A stretch of 64,000 nt of DNA, from assembly GCF_025290835.2 (NCBI RefSeq), contig NZ_JAOCQD020000003.1:496001-560000 (forward strand), given 5' to 3'. The position numbers were made by a program, and so were the translations under genes. How positions within the stretch are numbered: position 1 is the stretch's first letter; the number at the start of each line of letters is the position of its first letter. This document shows, piece after piece, positions 1 to 7,793 of the stretch. The stretch is from Aquabacterium sp. OR-4. Lineage in GTDB: Bacteria > Pseudomonadota > Gammaproteobacteria > Burkholderiales > Burkholderiaceae_C. Below the pieces are notes generated by a model, which saw only the letters and a program-made list of their open reading frames with translations, was not told the origin of the DNA and made no database searches.

Positions 1-1
1 C

Positions 2-670
2 GAGGGCAACCTGTCGCGCTGCGACCACCTGGGCTGGGGCATGGACGGCGGCCGCATCCGGGTGCTTGGCCCGGTGGGCGATGGCGTGGGCACCGGCATG
101 CGCGCCGGCGAGCTGCGGGTGGACGGCAACGCCGGCGACCTGGCCGCCTGCGAGATGGCCGGCGGCCTGCTGCACATCGGCGGCGATGTCGGCCACTTTG
201 CCGCCAGCACCCTGCCCGGCAGCATCGACGGCATGCGCGGCGGCCTGCTGCGCATCGACGGCCATGCCGGCGACCGCCTGGCCGACCGCATGCGCCGCGG
301 CACCGTGCTGCTGCGCGGCGATGCCGGCGCCTACGCCGCCTCGCGCCTGGTGGCCGGCACCGTGCTGCTGGGCGGCCGCGCCGGCGCGCAGGTGGGCTAT
401 GGCATGCGGCGCGGCAGCGTGGTGTGCGCCGCCGGCCCGCAGGCCGTGACTGTGCCGGGCAGCTTTGTGCCGGCCGGCGCCGAGGTGCCGGTGTTCTGGG
501 CCCTGCTGTCGCGCAGCCTGGCGCGCCTGGCCGGCCCGCAGCCCGACGCGCCCTGGCCCGAGCGCGCCTTGGCCGAGCACCCCTTCGCCGGCCTTGGCCG
601 CCGGCCCATCCAGCGCCACCTGGGCGACCGTGCCCAGGGCGGCTTTGGCGAACTGATCCACCTGTGCTGA
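2..670 (+). CDS. fhcC: Formylmethanofuran dehydrogenase subunit C (FhcC/FwdC), 5' end missing
   Basis: Subunit C of the formyltransferase/hydrolase complex that releases formate from formyl-H4MPT in methylotrophic bacteria. The frame is open from the window edge, so the N-terminus lies upstream; about 222 residues are visible. The visible part begins EGNLSRCDHLGWGM and continues as tandem glycine-rich repeats (G-x-x-G-x-x-x-G/A-x-x-M, for example GDGVGTGMRAGELRVDG and GDRLADRMRRGTVLLRG). This is the parallel beta-helix pattern shared by FwdC and the glutamate synthase C-terminal domain. It is followed 20 bp later by a Fae-family gene, the expected neighbour in H4MPT-linked C1 clusters. The family call is from recognition of the repeats and the context. 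Confidence 0.85.
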   Translation, partial: EGNLSRCDHLGWGMDGGRIRVLGPVGDGVGTGMRAGELRVDGNAGDLAACEMAGGLLHIGGDVGHFAASTLPGSIDGMRGGLLRIDGHAGDRLADRMRRGTVLLRGDAGAYAASRLVAGTVLLGGRAGAQVGYGMRRGSVVCAAGPQAVTVPGSFVPAGAEVPVFWALLSRSLARLAGPQPDAPWPERALAEHPFAGLGRRPIQRHLGDRAQGGFGELIHLC

Positions 671-690
671 CCCATCCCCGGAGCCCCTGC

Positions 691-1233
691 ATGATCCCCG
701 AGACGCCCGACTACCTGTTCCACGCCGGCGAGGCCACCGTGCTGGCGCGCGAAGGCCAGTTCACCGACGCCATGCCCGAGATCCTGATCGGCCGCACCGA
801 CGGGCCGGTGGGCCATGCCTTTGCCAAGCTGATGGCGCAGAGCAAGGGCCACACCGCGATGTTCGTGATCCGCGCCTGCAACCAGCTGGTGCGGCCGGCC
901 ACGATCATGGTGCCCAAGGTCACCCTGAAGGACACGGCCAACATCGACCTGTTCGGCGGCGTGGTGCAGAGCGCCACCGCCGATGCGGTGGTCGACTGCC
1001 TGATCGAGGGCATCATCCCGCGCGAGCTGGCCAACCGCCTGTGCATCATCAGCCTGGTCTGGATCGACCCGCGCTGCGCCAAGCACGAGAATCTCGACAA
1101 GAAGGACATGTACCGCACCAACCACGAGGCCACCCGGCTGGCCATCCGGCGCGCGCTGTCCAACGAGCCCACGGTGGATGAGCTGATCGCGCGCCGCCAC
1201 AGCCTCAAGCACGACATGGACGACTGGTCCTGA
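691..1233 (+). CDS. fae: Formaldehyde-activating enzyme family protein (Fae-like, possibly a non-canonical paralogue)
   Basis: A 180-residue member of the Fae family, which condenses formaldehyde with tetrahydromethanopterin. Family landmarks are ILIG near residue 32, the central PATIMVPKVTLKD block, the GIIPRELAN segment and NHEATRLAIRRALSNEP near the end. The ATG at 691 is the only methionine consistent with the fold; an upstream in-frame extension would overlap fhcC. In characterised Fae a histidine lies just before the IDLIIG strand and is the proposed general base. Here the matching segment reads DAMPEILIG, with Met in the His position. It may therefore be a Fae2/Fae3-type homologue rather than the main enzyme. 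It lies between fhcC and pabBC in one orientation, probably one operon. Confidence 0.85.
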   Translation: MIPETPDYLFHAGEATVLAREGQFTDAMPEILIGRTDGPVGHAFAKLMAQSKGHTAMFVIRACNQLVRPATIMVPKVTLKDTANIDLFGGVVQSATADAVVDCLIEGIIPRELANRLCIISLVWIDPRCAKHENLDKKDMYRTNHEATRLAIRRALSNEPTVDELIARRHSLKHDMDDWS

Positions 1234-1315
1234 GCCCTTTTTCTTGCCCGCCTTGCCTGCCACCCCCACCGCTGCCCCCGCGGCCGCCCCCGCGGCCGCC
1301 ATCCTGCCGGCCCCG

Positions 1316-3412
1316 ATGGCCTGCTTTGCCCTGATCGACGACCCGGGCGCCGACACCAACGCGCCCGCCGACGCCCGCCCCGGCGCACGCCTGTACACCG
1401 GCCTGGCCGGCGAGCACCGCTGCACCGATGCGCCGGGCCTGGATGCCTTGTGCGCCGCGGTGGCGGCCGACCAGGCCCGCGGCCTGCACGCCGTGCTGCT
1501 GGCCGACTACGAATGGGGTGCCAAGCTGCAGCAGGCCGCGGCGGCGCGCCGGCCGGGCGACGAAGCCGCCGCGCTGCGGGTGCTGATGTTCCGCCAGCGC
1601 CAGCACCTGGACGCGGCCCAGGCCCAGGCCTGGCTGCGCGAGCGCATCGCCAGCGAGGCCCAGGCCGAGCCCGATGCCGAGCGCGATGCCGACGGCCACC
1701 GCGCCTGCGGCGTGATCAGGCTGCAGCCCAGCATCGACCGCGCGGGCTTCGGCCAGGCCATTGCCGCCATCCAGACGGCCATTGCCGAGGGCCAGACCTA
1801 CCAGGTCAACTACACCTACCGGCTCGAGGGCCAGGCCTACGGCTCGCCGCTGGCGCTCTACCAGGCCTTGCGCGCGCACCAGCCGGTGCGCCATGGCGCG
1901 CTGCTGGCCCTGCCGGCACGCAGCGCCCCGCCCTGGCAGGCGGGGGCCGCGGGCAGCGAGCCGCCGCCGGCGGTGGAGATGGTGCTGTCGTGCTCGCCCG
2001 AGCTGTTCCTGCAGCACCGCCAGGGTCTGGTGACGGCGCGGCCGATGAAGGGCACGGCGGCGCGCGGTGCCGGCCCCGAGGCCGACAGCGAGATCGCCCG
2101 CCAGCTCGCCGGCGACGTGAAGAACCGCGCCGAGAACCTGATGATCGTGGACCTGCTGCGCAACGATCTGGGCCGCGTGGCGATCACCGGCTCGGTGCAG
2201 GTGCCGGCGCTGTTTGCGGTGGAGCCCTATGCCACGGTGTTCCAGATGACCTCCACCGTGCAGGCGCGGCTGCGGCCCGGCGTGGGCCTGGCCGAGCTGC
2301 TGCGCGCCACCTTTCCCTGCGGCTCGATCACCGGCGCGCCCAAGCGCCACACCATGGGCCTGATCCGCCAGCTCGAGACCACGCCGCGCGGCCTGTACTG
2401 CGGCAGCATCGGCTGGCTCGATGCGCCGGCGCCAGGGGCGGCCTGCGGCGACTTCAGCCTCAACGTGGCCATCCGCACGCTCACGCTGGGGGCGCCCACG
2501 GCACGCGGCCTGCGCCCGCTGCGCCTGGGCGTGGGCGCCGGCATCGTGCAGGACAGCCGTGCCGCCGACGAGTTCGACGAGTGCCGGCTGAAGGCGCGCT
2601 TTCTCACCGCGCTCGACCCCGGATTTGCCCTGTTCGAGACCCTGCTGTGCACGGCCGGCGGCCAGCTGCCGCACCTGGCCCGCCACCTCGACCGGCTGCA
2701 GGCCAGCGCCGCGGCGCTGGGCTTCGGCCTCGACCGCGGGCAGGCGCAGGCCCTGCTGCTGGCGCGGGCGGCCACGCTGGCGCGCGGCATGCCGCACCGC
2801 CTGCGCCTGGCCTTGCGGCATGGCGGCCGGCTGCTGCTGAGCGATGCCGTGCTGGCCCCGCTGGTGGCTGCGGGCCCGGCCCCGCTGCTGGATGCCGGCC
2901 CGGCCGCACCGGCCGTGGCTATGCTGGCGCCGCCGGCTGCTGACGGGCTGGCGCTGCCGGCCGGCGCCGACCCGGCCCGGCCCGCTGGCGCGGTGCCGGT
3001 CAGCCTGCGCATCGCCAGCCAGGCGCTGCCGCTGGCCCGGCCGCTGGCCGGCCACAAGACCACGCTGCGCGCGCGCTACGACGCCGGCGTGCGCGAGGCC
3101 GAGCGCCACGGCGCCTTCGACACCCTGTTCTTCGACCGCCGCGGCCACCTGGTGGAAGGTGGCCGCAGCTCGGTGTTCGTGCGCCTGGACGGCCGCTGGT
3201 GGACGCCGCCGCTGAGCGATGGCGCCCTGCCCGGCGTGATGCGCGCGCTGCTGCTCGACAGCCCCGCCTGGCAGGCCGCCGAGCGCAGCCTCACCCGCGC
3301 CGATCTGCAGCGTGCCGAGGCCATCGTGGTGTGCAACGCGCTGCGCGGCGCCTTGCCGGCGCGGCTGGTTCAGCCAGCCACCGCGGCGCCGGCCGACGCG
3401 CTCAGCGCCTGA
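1316..3412 (+). CDS. pabBC: Fused aminodeoxychorismate synthase component I / aminodeoxychorismate lyase (PabB-PabC)
   Basis: A bifunctional enzyme of about 698 residues that makes p-aminobenzoate from chorismate. Residues 1 to about 435 are PabB: QTYQVNYTY near 160, SCSPELFL, the MKGT motif near 244, IVDLLRNDLGRVA, GSITGAPKRHTM near 337, and the GAGIVQDSRAADEFDEC end motif. Residues from about 436 are a class IV PLP lyase (PabC): FALFETLL, the Schiff-base lysine in GHKTTLRARYD near 580, then LVEGGRSSVF and LPGVMRALLL. The frame is open from a TTG at 1244, but that leader is Ala/Pro-rich. The ATG at 1316 (MACFALIDDP) matches normal PabB starts and is preferred. Its place beside fae suggests pABA supply for H4MPT or folate synthesis (inference). 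Confidence 0.93.
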   Translation: MACFALIDDPGADTNAPADARPGARLYTGLAGEHRCTDAPGLDALCAAVAADQARGLHAVLLADYEWGAKLQQAAAARRPGDEAAALRVLMFRQRQHLDAAQAQAWLRERIASEAQAEPDAERDADGHRACGVIRLQPSIDRAGFGQAIAAIQTAIAEGQTYQVNYTYRLEGQAYGSPLALYQALRAHQPVRHGALLALPARSAPPWQAGAAGSEPPPAVEMVLSCSPELFLQHRQGLVTARPMKGTAARGAGPEADSEIARQLAGDVKNRAENLMIVDLLRNDLGRVAITGSVQVPALFAVEPYATVFQMTSTVQARLRPGVGLAELLRATFPCGSITGAPKRHTMGLIRQLETTPRGLYCGSIGWLDAPAPGAACGDFSLNVAIRTLTLGAPTARGLRPLRLGVGAGIVQDSRAADEFDECRLKARFLTALDPGFALFETLLCTAGGQLPHLARHLDRLQASAAALGFGLDRGQAQALLLARAATLARGMPHRLRLALRHGGRLLLSDAVLAPLVAAGPAPLLDAGPAAPAVAMLAPPAADGLALPAGADPARPAGAVPVSLRIASQALPLARPLAGHKTTLRARYDAGVREAERHGAFDTLFFDRRGHLVEGGRSSVFVRLDGRWWTPPLSDGALPGVMRALLLDSPAWQAAERSLTRADLQRAEAIVVCNALRGALPARLVQPATAAPADALSA

Positions 3413-3442
3413 GTCTGAGCCTGAGTCCGGCAGGCAGCCGCG

Positions 3443-4138
3443 TCAGCGGCTGACGGCCGTGCGGCCCTGGCCGGGCTGCAGATGGGCCATCGGCTCGGGG
3501 GGCTCGGGCGGCAGCTCGCCGCGTTCGGCCGCGCGCAGCCAGCCCAGGCGCTTGCGCGTGCCGGGGTGGGTGGCGGTGTCGTTGTAGACGCCCATCTGCA
3601 TGAACACCGCGCGCGCCTCCTGCACCGAATGGCCCAGCGGCTGGATGATGCGCAGCGCAAAGGCGTCGGCGGCAAATTCCTGGTGGTGGGCCAGGGCCGA
3701 GGCATCGCGGCCGAGCATCGGCGCCACGGCATCCGATTCGGCCTGCACCAGATCACCGGGCAACCAGGCCTGGTAGAGCCGGGTCATCTGGCGCCAGTGG
3801 TTCAGGCTCACATGGCCCAGCTCATGGGCCAGCACGAACAGGCGCTCGCCCTCGCTCAGGCGGCCCAGGCGCTCGCTCACCACGATCACGTGGCCGTGCA
3901 GGGTTTCGGCCAGCACCGGCCCGTCCACCACGCGCAGGCTCACCGGGCGCGGCAACTCCAGGCGCGCGGTCAGCTGGGCAAAGCTCTCGTGCAGGCGCTG
4001 CACGCTGGGCAAGGCCGGATCGGCCACCGCAAAACCGGCCAGGCGCAGCTGCTGCGAGCGCTCCAGCACCTCGCCGATGCCTTCGCACCAGGCCTGACTG
4101 CAGAACATCCAGCTCAACAGCAGAAACCAGCGACGCAT
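3443..4138 (-). CDS. M48-family zinc metalloprotease, exported
   Basis: A 231-residue protein starting with a short hydrophobic signal segment (residues 1–18, MRRWFLLLSWMFCSQAWC). It carries the zinc motif HELGH at 105–109 and the third-ligand motif EFAADAFAL with Glu154, diagnostic of the M48 (HtpX/BepA/LoiP-like) peptidases. No TPR or large C-terminal region follows, so it is a minimal, probably periplasmic or membrane-tethered protease for envelope quality control. It is convergent with pabBC (30 bp between stops) and lies downstream of the xox operon on the same strand, but about 300 bp separate them. The substrate is unknown. Confidence 0.85.
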   Translation of the reverse strand: MRRWFLLLSWMFCSQAWCEGIGEVLERSQQLRLAGFAVADPALPSVQRLHESFAQLTARLELPRPVSLRVVDGPVLAETLHGHVIVVSERLGRLSEGERLFVLAHELGHVSLNHWRQMTRLYQAWLPGDLVQAESDAVAPMLGRDASALAHHQEFAADAFALRIIQPLGHSVQEARAVFMQMGVYNDTATHPGTRKRLGWLRAAERGELPPEPPEPMAHLQPGQGRTAVSR

Positions 4139-4316
4139 GGGGCACCCTCTTCCGGACCGGATCGACGCCAGAGACGGGCCGCCGCGACAAAAACAGTGGC
4201 CTCAGACTAGCATGACCTCGGGTTAACCCTGGGCGAGAGTTGGGTGGCAATCGGCCCCCATCTCGGTGGCTGGGGTGCTGTTTCGCGGCTTGATTGGTGG
4301 CTTGGCGGGCTGATGC

Positions 4317-4353
4317 TCAGAGGTTGCCTCTCATTTCGGGGACACCCTCTCAG
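4317..4353 (-). repeat. 37-bp dispersed hairpin repeat, copy A
   Basis: On the minus strand this reads CTGAGAGGGTGTCCCCG...GGCAACCTCTGA. It matches the repeat at 30161–30197 at 35 of 37 positions, in inverted orientation. The arms (AGAGGGTGTC-like and its imperfect complement) flank a loop with CGAAATGAG. The surrounding 4139–4438 holds no gene; the only other structure there is the hairpin at 4375. Confidence 0.8.
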
Positions 4354-4374
4354 ATCTTCACCGCGGCGCTGCAG

Positions 4375-4390
4375 GGCCCGTTTTCGGGCC
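4375..4390 (-). terminator. Perfect 6-bp-stem hairpin downstream of the xox operon
   Basis: GGCCCG-TTTT-CGGGCC forms a perfect stem with a 4-base loop, about 50 bp beyond the stop of the thioredoxin-like gene, which is the last gene of the xox operon. No T-run follows on the minus strand, so termination is plausible but not proven. Confidence 0.4.
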
Positions 4391-4438
4391 GTCAACTCGT
4401 TGTTGCCGGGACCTCGCAGCCGGGCGCGGCGGCCCCGG

Positions 4439-5083
4439 CTACTGCACCAGGTTCAGGATCTCGAGCTGTTCCGACACGGTCTCGAAGGTGCCGGTGCCGG
4501 CCGGCATCTGCATCAGCGGGCGGCCGCGCGCGTCGAGCAGCCAGACGCTGGGATACACCAGCAGGCGGGCGCGCTCATCGCCGATCTCGCGCATCCAGTC
4601 GGCATAGGCCAGCGTGCGCCCGCCCAGGCGCACCAGCAGCCGGTCGGCCTGCACCGCCAGGCTGGCCGGCAGCTCATACACCAGGTACTGGCGCGCGAAC
4701 TGCGGCGCCAGCTCGTCGGCATGGCGGGCCAGAAAGGCCTCGTAGCGCCGGCAGTAGGGGCAGTCACTGGCATGCAGGTAGAGGTACAGGCGCTTGCGCT
4801 GCTGCTGCGCGCGGCGCAGCGCGGGATCGAGGTCGAAAACATGGCGCGATGGCAGGCCGGTGGGCACCAGCGCCGTGGCGCCATAGGCCGCCGGCATGCC
4901 CCCGGCCCACGCGGCCTGCGGCGCCCAGGCCAGAAGCGCCAGCAGCGCCAGCAGCGCATGCAGCCATAGCGGCCCCGCCAGCGGCGCCAGCAGCGCCAGC
5001 AGCCACGGGCCGGCCCGCGCCAGGCCAGGCCAGGGCAGCTGCCGGCCCGGCCGGCACCGCCAGCGCTGCAGCGCGGCCGGCAT
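4439..5083 (-). CDS. Thioredoxin-like protein with a CPYC motif, last gene of the xox operon
   Basis: A 214-residue protein. Residues about 25–60 are strongly hydrophobic (one or two membrane segments or a long signal anchor ending AAWA). A thioredoxin-like domain follows, with the redox motif C108-P-Y-C111 in LHASDCPYCRRYE and the cis-Pro region YPSVWLLD. Its ATG overlaps the stop of the SoxYZ-like gene (ATGA), so the two are translationally coupled. Such thioredoxin-fold proteins accompany SoxYZ-like carriers in quinoprotein dehydrogenase clusters. A role in keeping the carrier cysteine or the cytochrome c cysteines reduced is inferred, not shown. Confidence 0.8.
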   Translation of the reverse strand: MPAALQRWRCRPGRQLPWPGLARAGPWLLALLAPLAGPLWLHALLALLALLAWAPQAAWAGGMPAAYGATALVPTGLPSRHVFDLDPALRRAQQQRKRLYLYLHASDCPYCRRYEAFLARHADELAPQFARQYLVYELPASLAVQADRLLVRLGGRTLAYADWMREIGDERARLLVYPSVWLLDARGRPLMQMPAGTGTFETVSEQLEILNLVQ

Positions 5084-6012
5084 CAGCCCACCGCCAGGCT
5101 GCCGCTGAAGCGCCGCTCTTTCGAGTCGAGCACCTCGGCCAGCAGCTCGCCCGGGCCCTGCGGCACGAAGAAGAAGCGCCAGGTCGGGTTCTCGCTGATC
5201 GAAAAATCGGTCTCGGCCTCGAACACCGGTCGGCCGCCATAGCTCACCCGGATGTGGCGCACAAAGTCGGGCGGGATGTACATCACCGTCACCTGGTTCA
5301 GCTCGAAGCCGGTGTCGTTGGGATGGATCACGGTCAGGTCCACCGGCACCGGCTGGCCCAGGCGCAGCTCGCCGGCCAGGCGCAGCACGGTCTTGCCGCG
5401 CAGGTGCAGGGTTTCGCGGTTGGGTGGCGCCGAGCAGCCGCCCGAGGTCTTGACGTAGCGCGAGTCGGTGTGCAGCTCGCCGTTGCTGAGCTCGGCCACC
5501 ACGCGCACATGGCTGTACTCGTCCACCCGCAGCCGGGTTTCCACATCGGCCTGGCCCGCGGCCACGCCCAGCTCGATGGTGGCGGCCAGCGGCGAGGGGT
5601 TCTTGTCCACCAGCAGGTGCAGGCGGCGCACGTGGCGCTCGTCGCGCTGCGCCAGATGGGTGGCCACCCGCACCGGCACCGAGGCGCCGTAAGCCGCGCG
5701 CAGCGGCGCCGTGAGCTGCACCGTGCCCTGCCCGGCCAGCAGCGGGCGCTGGCCGAACAGGCGCTGGCGCAGCGTCTCCCATTCGGGCGAGCTGTCGCCG
5801 TGCGCGGCATTGGGCAGGCCGCCGGGCGCCGCCAGCGCCGGCATGGCCAGCGGCCAGGCCAGCGCCGCGCCACTGGCCTGCCCCAGGTGCTGCAGACAGC
5901 GGCGGCGCGACAGCGGTGCCGCGGCGGGCCGGGCCGGGGCGTGGGCCGGGGCGTGGGCGTGGGCAGAGCCGGCTGGGTCGGCTGGGTCGGCTAGGTCGAC
6001 GGGGCGGGGCAT
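5083..6012 (-). CDS. Quinoprotein dehydrogenase-associated SoxYZ-like carrier protein
   Basis: A 309-residue fusion of a SoxY-like domain (about 75–200) and a SoxZ-like domain (about 205–309), as in the carrier family found beside PQQ dehydrogenases. The carrier cysteine is C193 in KTSGGCSAPP, internal here rather than C-terminal as in true SoxY. The N-terminus has a low-complexity stretch (ADPADPAGSAHAHAPAHAPA) and then SRRRCLQHLG with a hydrophobic run to LALAAPG, a possible twin-arginine signal. The start is backed by AAGGAG ten bases upstream. It overlaps the thioredoxin-like gene. The biochemical role in methanol oxidation is not established. Confidence 0.88.
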   Translation of the reverse strand: MPRPVDLADPADPAGSAHAHAPAHAPARPAAAPLSRRRCLQHLGQASGAALAWPLAMPALAAPGGLPNAAHGDSSPEWETLRQRLFGQRPLLAGQGTVQLTAPLRAAYGASVPVRVATHLAQRDERHVRRLHLLVDKNPSPLAATIELGVAAGQADVETRLRVDEYSHVRVVAELSNGELHTDSRYVKTSGGCSAPPNRETLHLRGKTVLRLAGELRLGQPVPVDLTVIHPNDTGFELNQVTVMYIPPDFVRHIRVSYGGRPVFEAETDFSISENPTWRFFFVPQGPGELLAEVLDSKERRFSGSLAVG

Positions 6013-6047
6013 GCTCGGTTCTCCTTCGGCGCGTGGCGGCGCCGGCG

Positions 6048-7097
6048 CTACTGCAGCAGGGCCTCGCGCTCGACGCGCAGGTAGGCGATCGAGGCGTTGC
6101 GGCGGTGGGTGGTCTCGTACTGGTCCCAGGCGGCGAACTCGGGCAGCTCGAGCGCCTCGCCGATGTTCATCAGCGCCGAGCCCTCGGCCACCAGCGCGCG
6201 GGCGCGCCGGGCCAGCTGCGTGAGGTAGCGATCGGTCTGTGCAATGGCCTGCGGCCCGGCCGCCGGGCCATGGCCGGGCACCAGCTGGCGCACCGGCAGG
6301 CGCGCCAGCGCGGCCAGCGCGGCGTGCCAGCCGGCCCAGTCGCTGTCCTGGATGTCGGGGATGCGGCCCACCGACACCAGGCCTCCGGCAAACAGGCTGC
6401 CGGTGTGGGTGTCGAACACGGCGATGTCGCCCGGCGTGCCGGCCGGCCCGGGGTACAGCAGCTGCAGCGGCCGGCCGATCAGCTGCAGCAGCTGGCCATC
6501 CGAAAACACCTGGTCGGGCCGGGCCAGCACCGTGCCCTGCAGCGGCGCCTCGCCGACCTGCTGGCGCAGCTGGCGCAGGCAGGTCTCGCAGCGCGCGGCC
6601 ATCAGGTTGGCGCCACGCTGGTGCATCAGCAGCGCGATGCCCCGCGCCTGGAACGCCGCCGCGCCAAACACGAACTCGGGCCGCACCTGGGTGAGCAGGG
6701 CCAGGCGCACCGGCTGGTCGGTGAGCTCGGCCACCGCCGCCAGCAGGGCCTCGCCGTGCTGGCGCGAGCTGCCGGTGTCGATGCACACCACGCCCCTGGG
6801 GCCGACGATGACGCCCGCATTGCCGATGCGGCCCAGGTTGGCCGCATCGGCCACGCCGGGCTGGCCGCGCGCCATGTAGACGCCTGGCGCCACCGCCTGC
6901 AACTGCACCGGCGGGCCTGGGGCCAGCATCGGCGCCGCACCGGCCGCCACCGGCGGGGCCGCTGGGGGTGGCAAGGCCGACCGCAGCGCGCAGCCGCCAG
7001 TGGCCAGGCACAGGCCGCCCGCCAGGCCCAGGCCGGCCAGCCCGCCCAGCGCCAGACGGCGGCGGGCGGGGTCGGGGCCGGCGGCGGCGGGGGTCAC
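6048..7097 (-). CDS. Quinoprotein relay-type metallo-beta-lactamase-fold protein with a degraded metal site
   Basis: A 349-residue exported protein. ARRRLALGG followed by LATGGC suggests a Tat and/or lipoprotein signal. The fold order is that of the quinoprotein relay zinc metallohydrolases (VAPGVYMARG, NAGVIVGPRGVVCIDTG, VPGHGP near 276). The HxHxDH zinc motif reads T-Q137-V-R139-P-E141-F142, so all four ligands are replaced. The usual His in GPxHTxGD is Gly220 (GPAGTPGDI) and the usual Asp in the GDLLF-type strand is Gly (FAGGLVS, 236–242). Only the last His (276) remains. The frame is intact, so this looks like a conserved pseudoenzyme rather than a pseudogene. Its GTG start overlaps the upstream SRPBCC stop (GTGA). 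Confidence 0.82.
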   Translation of the reverse strand: MTPAAAGPDPARRRLALGGLAGLGLAGGLCLATGGCALRSALPPPAAPPVAAGAAPMLAPGPPVQLQAVAPGVYMARGQPGVADAANLGRIGNAGVIVGPRGVVCIDTGSSRQHGEALLAAVAELTDQPVRLALLTQVRPEFVFGAAAFQARGIALLMHQRGANLMAARCETCLRQLRQQVGEAPLQGTVLARPDQVFSDGQLLQLIGRPLQLLYPGPAGTPGDIAVFDTHTGSLFAGGLVSVGRIPDIQDSDWAGWHAALAALARLPVRQLVPGHGPAAGPQAIAQTDRYLTQLARRARALVAEGSALMNIGEALELPEFAAWDQYETTHRRNASIAYLRVEREALLQ

Positions 7098-7657
7098 GGC
7101 GCCTCGGTCAGCTTCTTGAGCTGGGCCAGGCCCGCCTGGTAGACGGCGGTCACCGCGCGCACCGCGGCTTCGTCATTGCGGTCGGGCGGCGGGTCGTTGT
7201 TGGGGTGGCCGCGGTAGAAGGCGCCGCGCCATTCCACGGTGCTGCGGCCCTCGCCATCGGGCCGCACCTGCAGCGTGGCGGTGTAGTTGGTGACCGGCAG
7301 CGCACCGCCGTCGCGGGCGCGGTAGCTGTACTTCATCTGCTCGGCGCTGTAGCCCTCGAGCTTCTCGAACAGCTCGCCGCCGCCCTTCAGCCGCAGGTGG
7401 CGCACCGAACCTTCGGCATTGCCCTGGTCGGCCGGGCTCTCGGCCACGGCCGGATGCCAGTTCTTCAGGCCGTCAAAGGCCGCGATGCGTGCCCACACCT
7501 TGGCCGCCGGCGCGGCAATGCTGATGGTCTCGACCACCTTCTGCCGGGTCGGGCCATGGGCCTGCGCCGGCAGCGACAGCGCGGTGGCGGCCGCCAGCAG
7601 CGCGGCGGTGGTGACAAGGCGGCGCCGGTGGGCGCGGGGCTGGGGCTGGCAGGGCAC
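7094..7657 (-). CDS. SRPBCC (START/polyketide cyclase-like) exported protein
   Basis: A 187-residue protein with a signal peptide (RRRLVTTAALLAAATALSLPAQA) and an SRPBCC domain: KVVETISIAAPAAKVWARIAAFDGLKNWHPAV at its start and STVEWRGAFYRG later. The open frame runs to 7828, but that extension is encoded by short tandem repeats. The GTG at 7657, seven bases after CGGAGA, is the likely start. SRPBCC proteins are frequent in xoxF/exaF clusters, with no known reaction. It overlaps the metallo-beta-lactamase-fold gene by 4 bp. Confidence 0.82.
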   Translation of the reverse strand: MPCQPQPRAHRRRLVTTAALLAAATALSLPAQAHGPTRQKVVETISIAAPAAKVWARIAAFDGLKNWHPAVAESPADQGNAEGSVRHLRLKGGGELFEKLEGYSAEQMKYSYRARDGGALPVTNYTATLQVRPDGEGRSTVEWRGAFYRGHPNNDPPPDRNDEAAVRAVTAVYQAGLAQLKKLTEAP

Positions 7658-7697
7658 AGAGGTCTCCGTTTCAGGGCGGGGGAATCGGTTGAGGGGG

Positions 7698-7791
7698 CGG
7701 TTGACGGTGCGGTTGACGGTGCGGGTGCGGGTGCGGGTGGCTGGGGCGACGCTTGGCTGCGGGGGCTGCGGGGGCTGCGGGGGGCTGCGCA
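7698..7791. repeat. Short tandem repeats between two xox-operon genes
   Basis: Two copies of CGGTTGACGGTG, then about four of CGGGTG, then three of a CTGCGGGGG unit. They fill the gap between the beta-propeller stop and the SRPBCC start and inflate an open frame that should not be read as protein. Confidence 0.75.
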
Positions 7792-7793
7792 GC

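Noticed and set aside
1205..3148. A 647-codon minus-strand frame opposite pabBC
   Set aside because: Antisense shadow; no recognisable family, while pabBC has all its motifs.
4294..5994. A 566-codon plus-strand frame over the thioredoxin-like and SoxYZ-like genes
   Set aside because: Antisense to two coupled genes with clear families; composition typical of shadow frames.
6048..7097. Calling the metallo-beta-lactamase-fold gene a pseudogene
   Set aside because: The frame is full length, coupled to its neighbours and keeps its signal; only the metal ligands are gone, so pseudoenzyme is the better reading.
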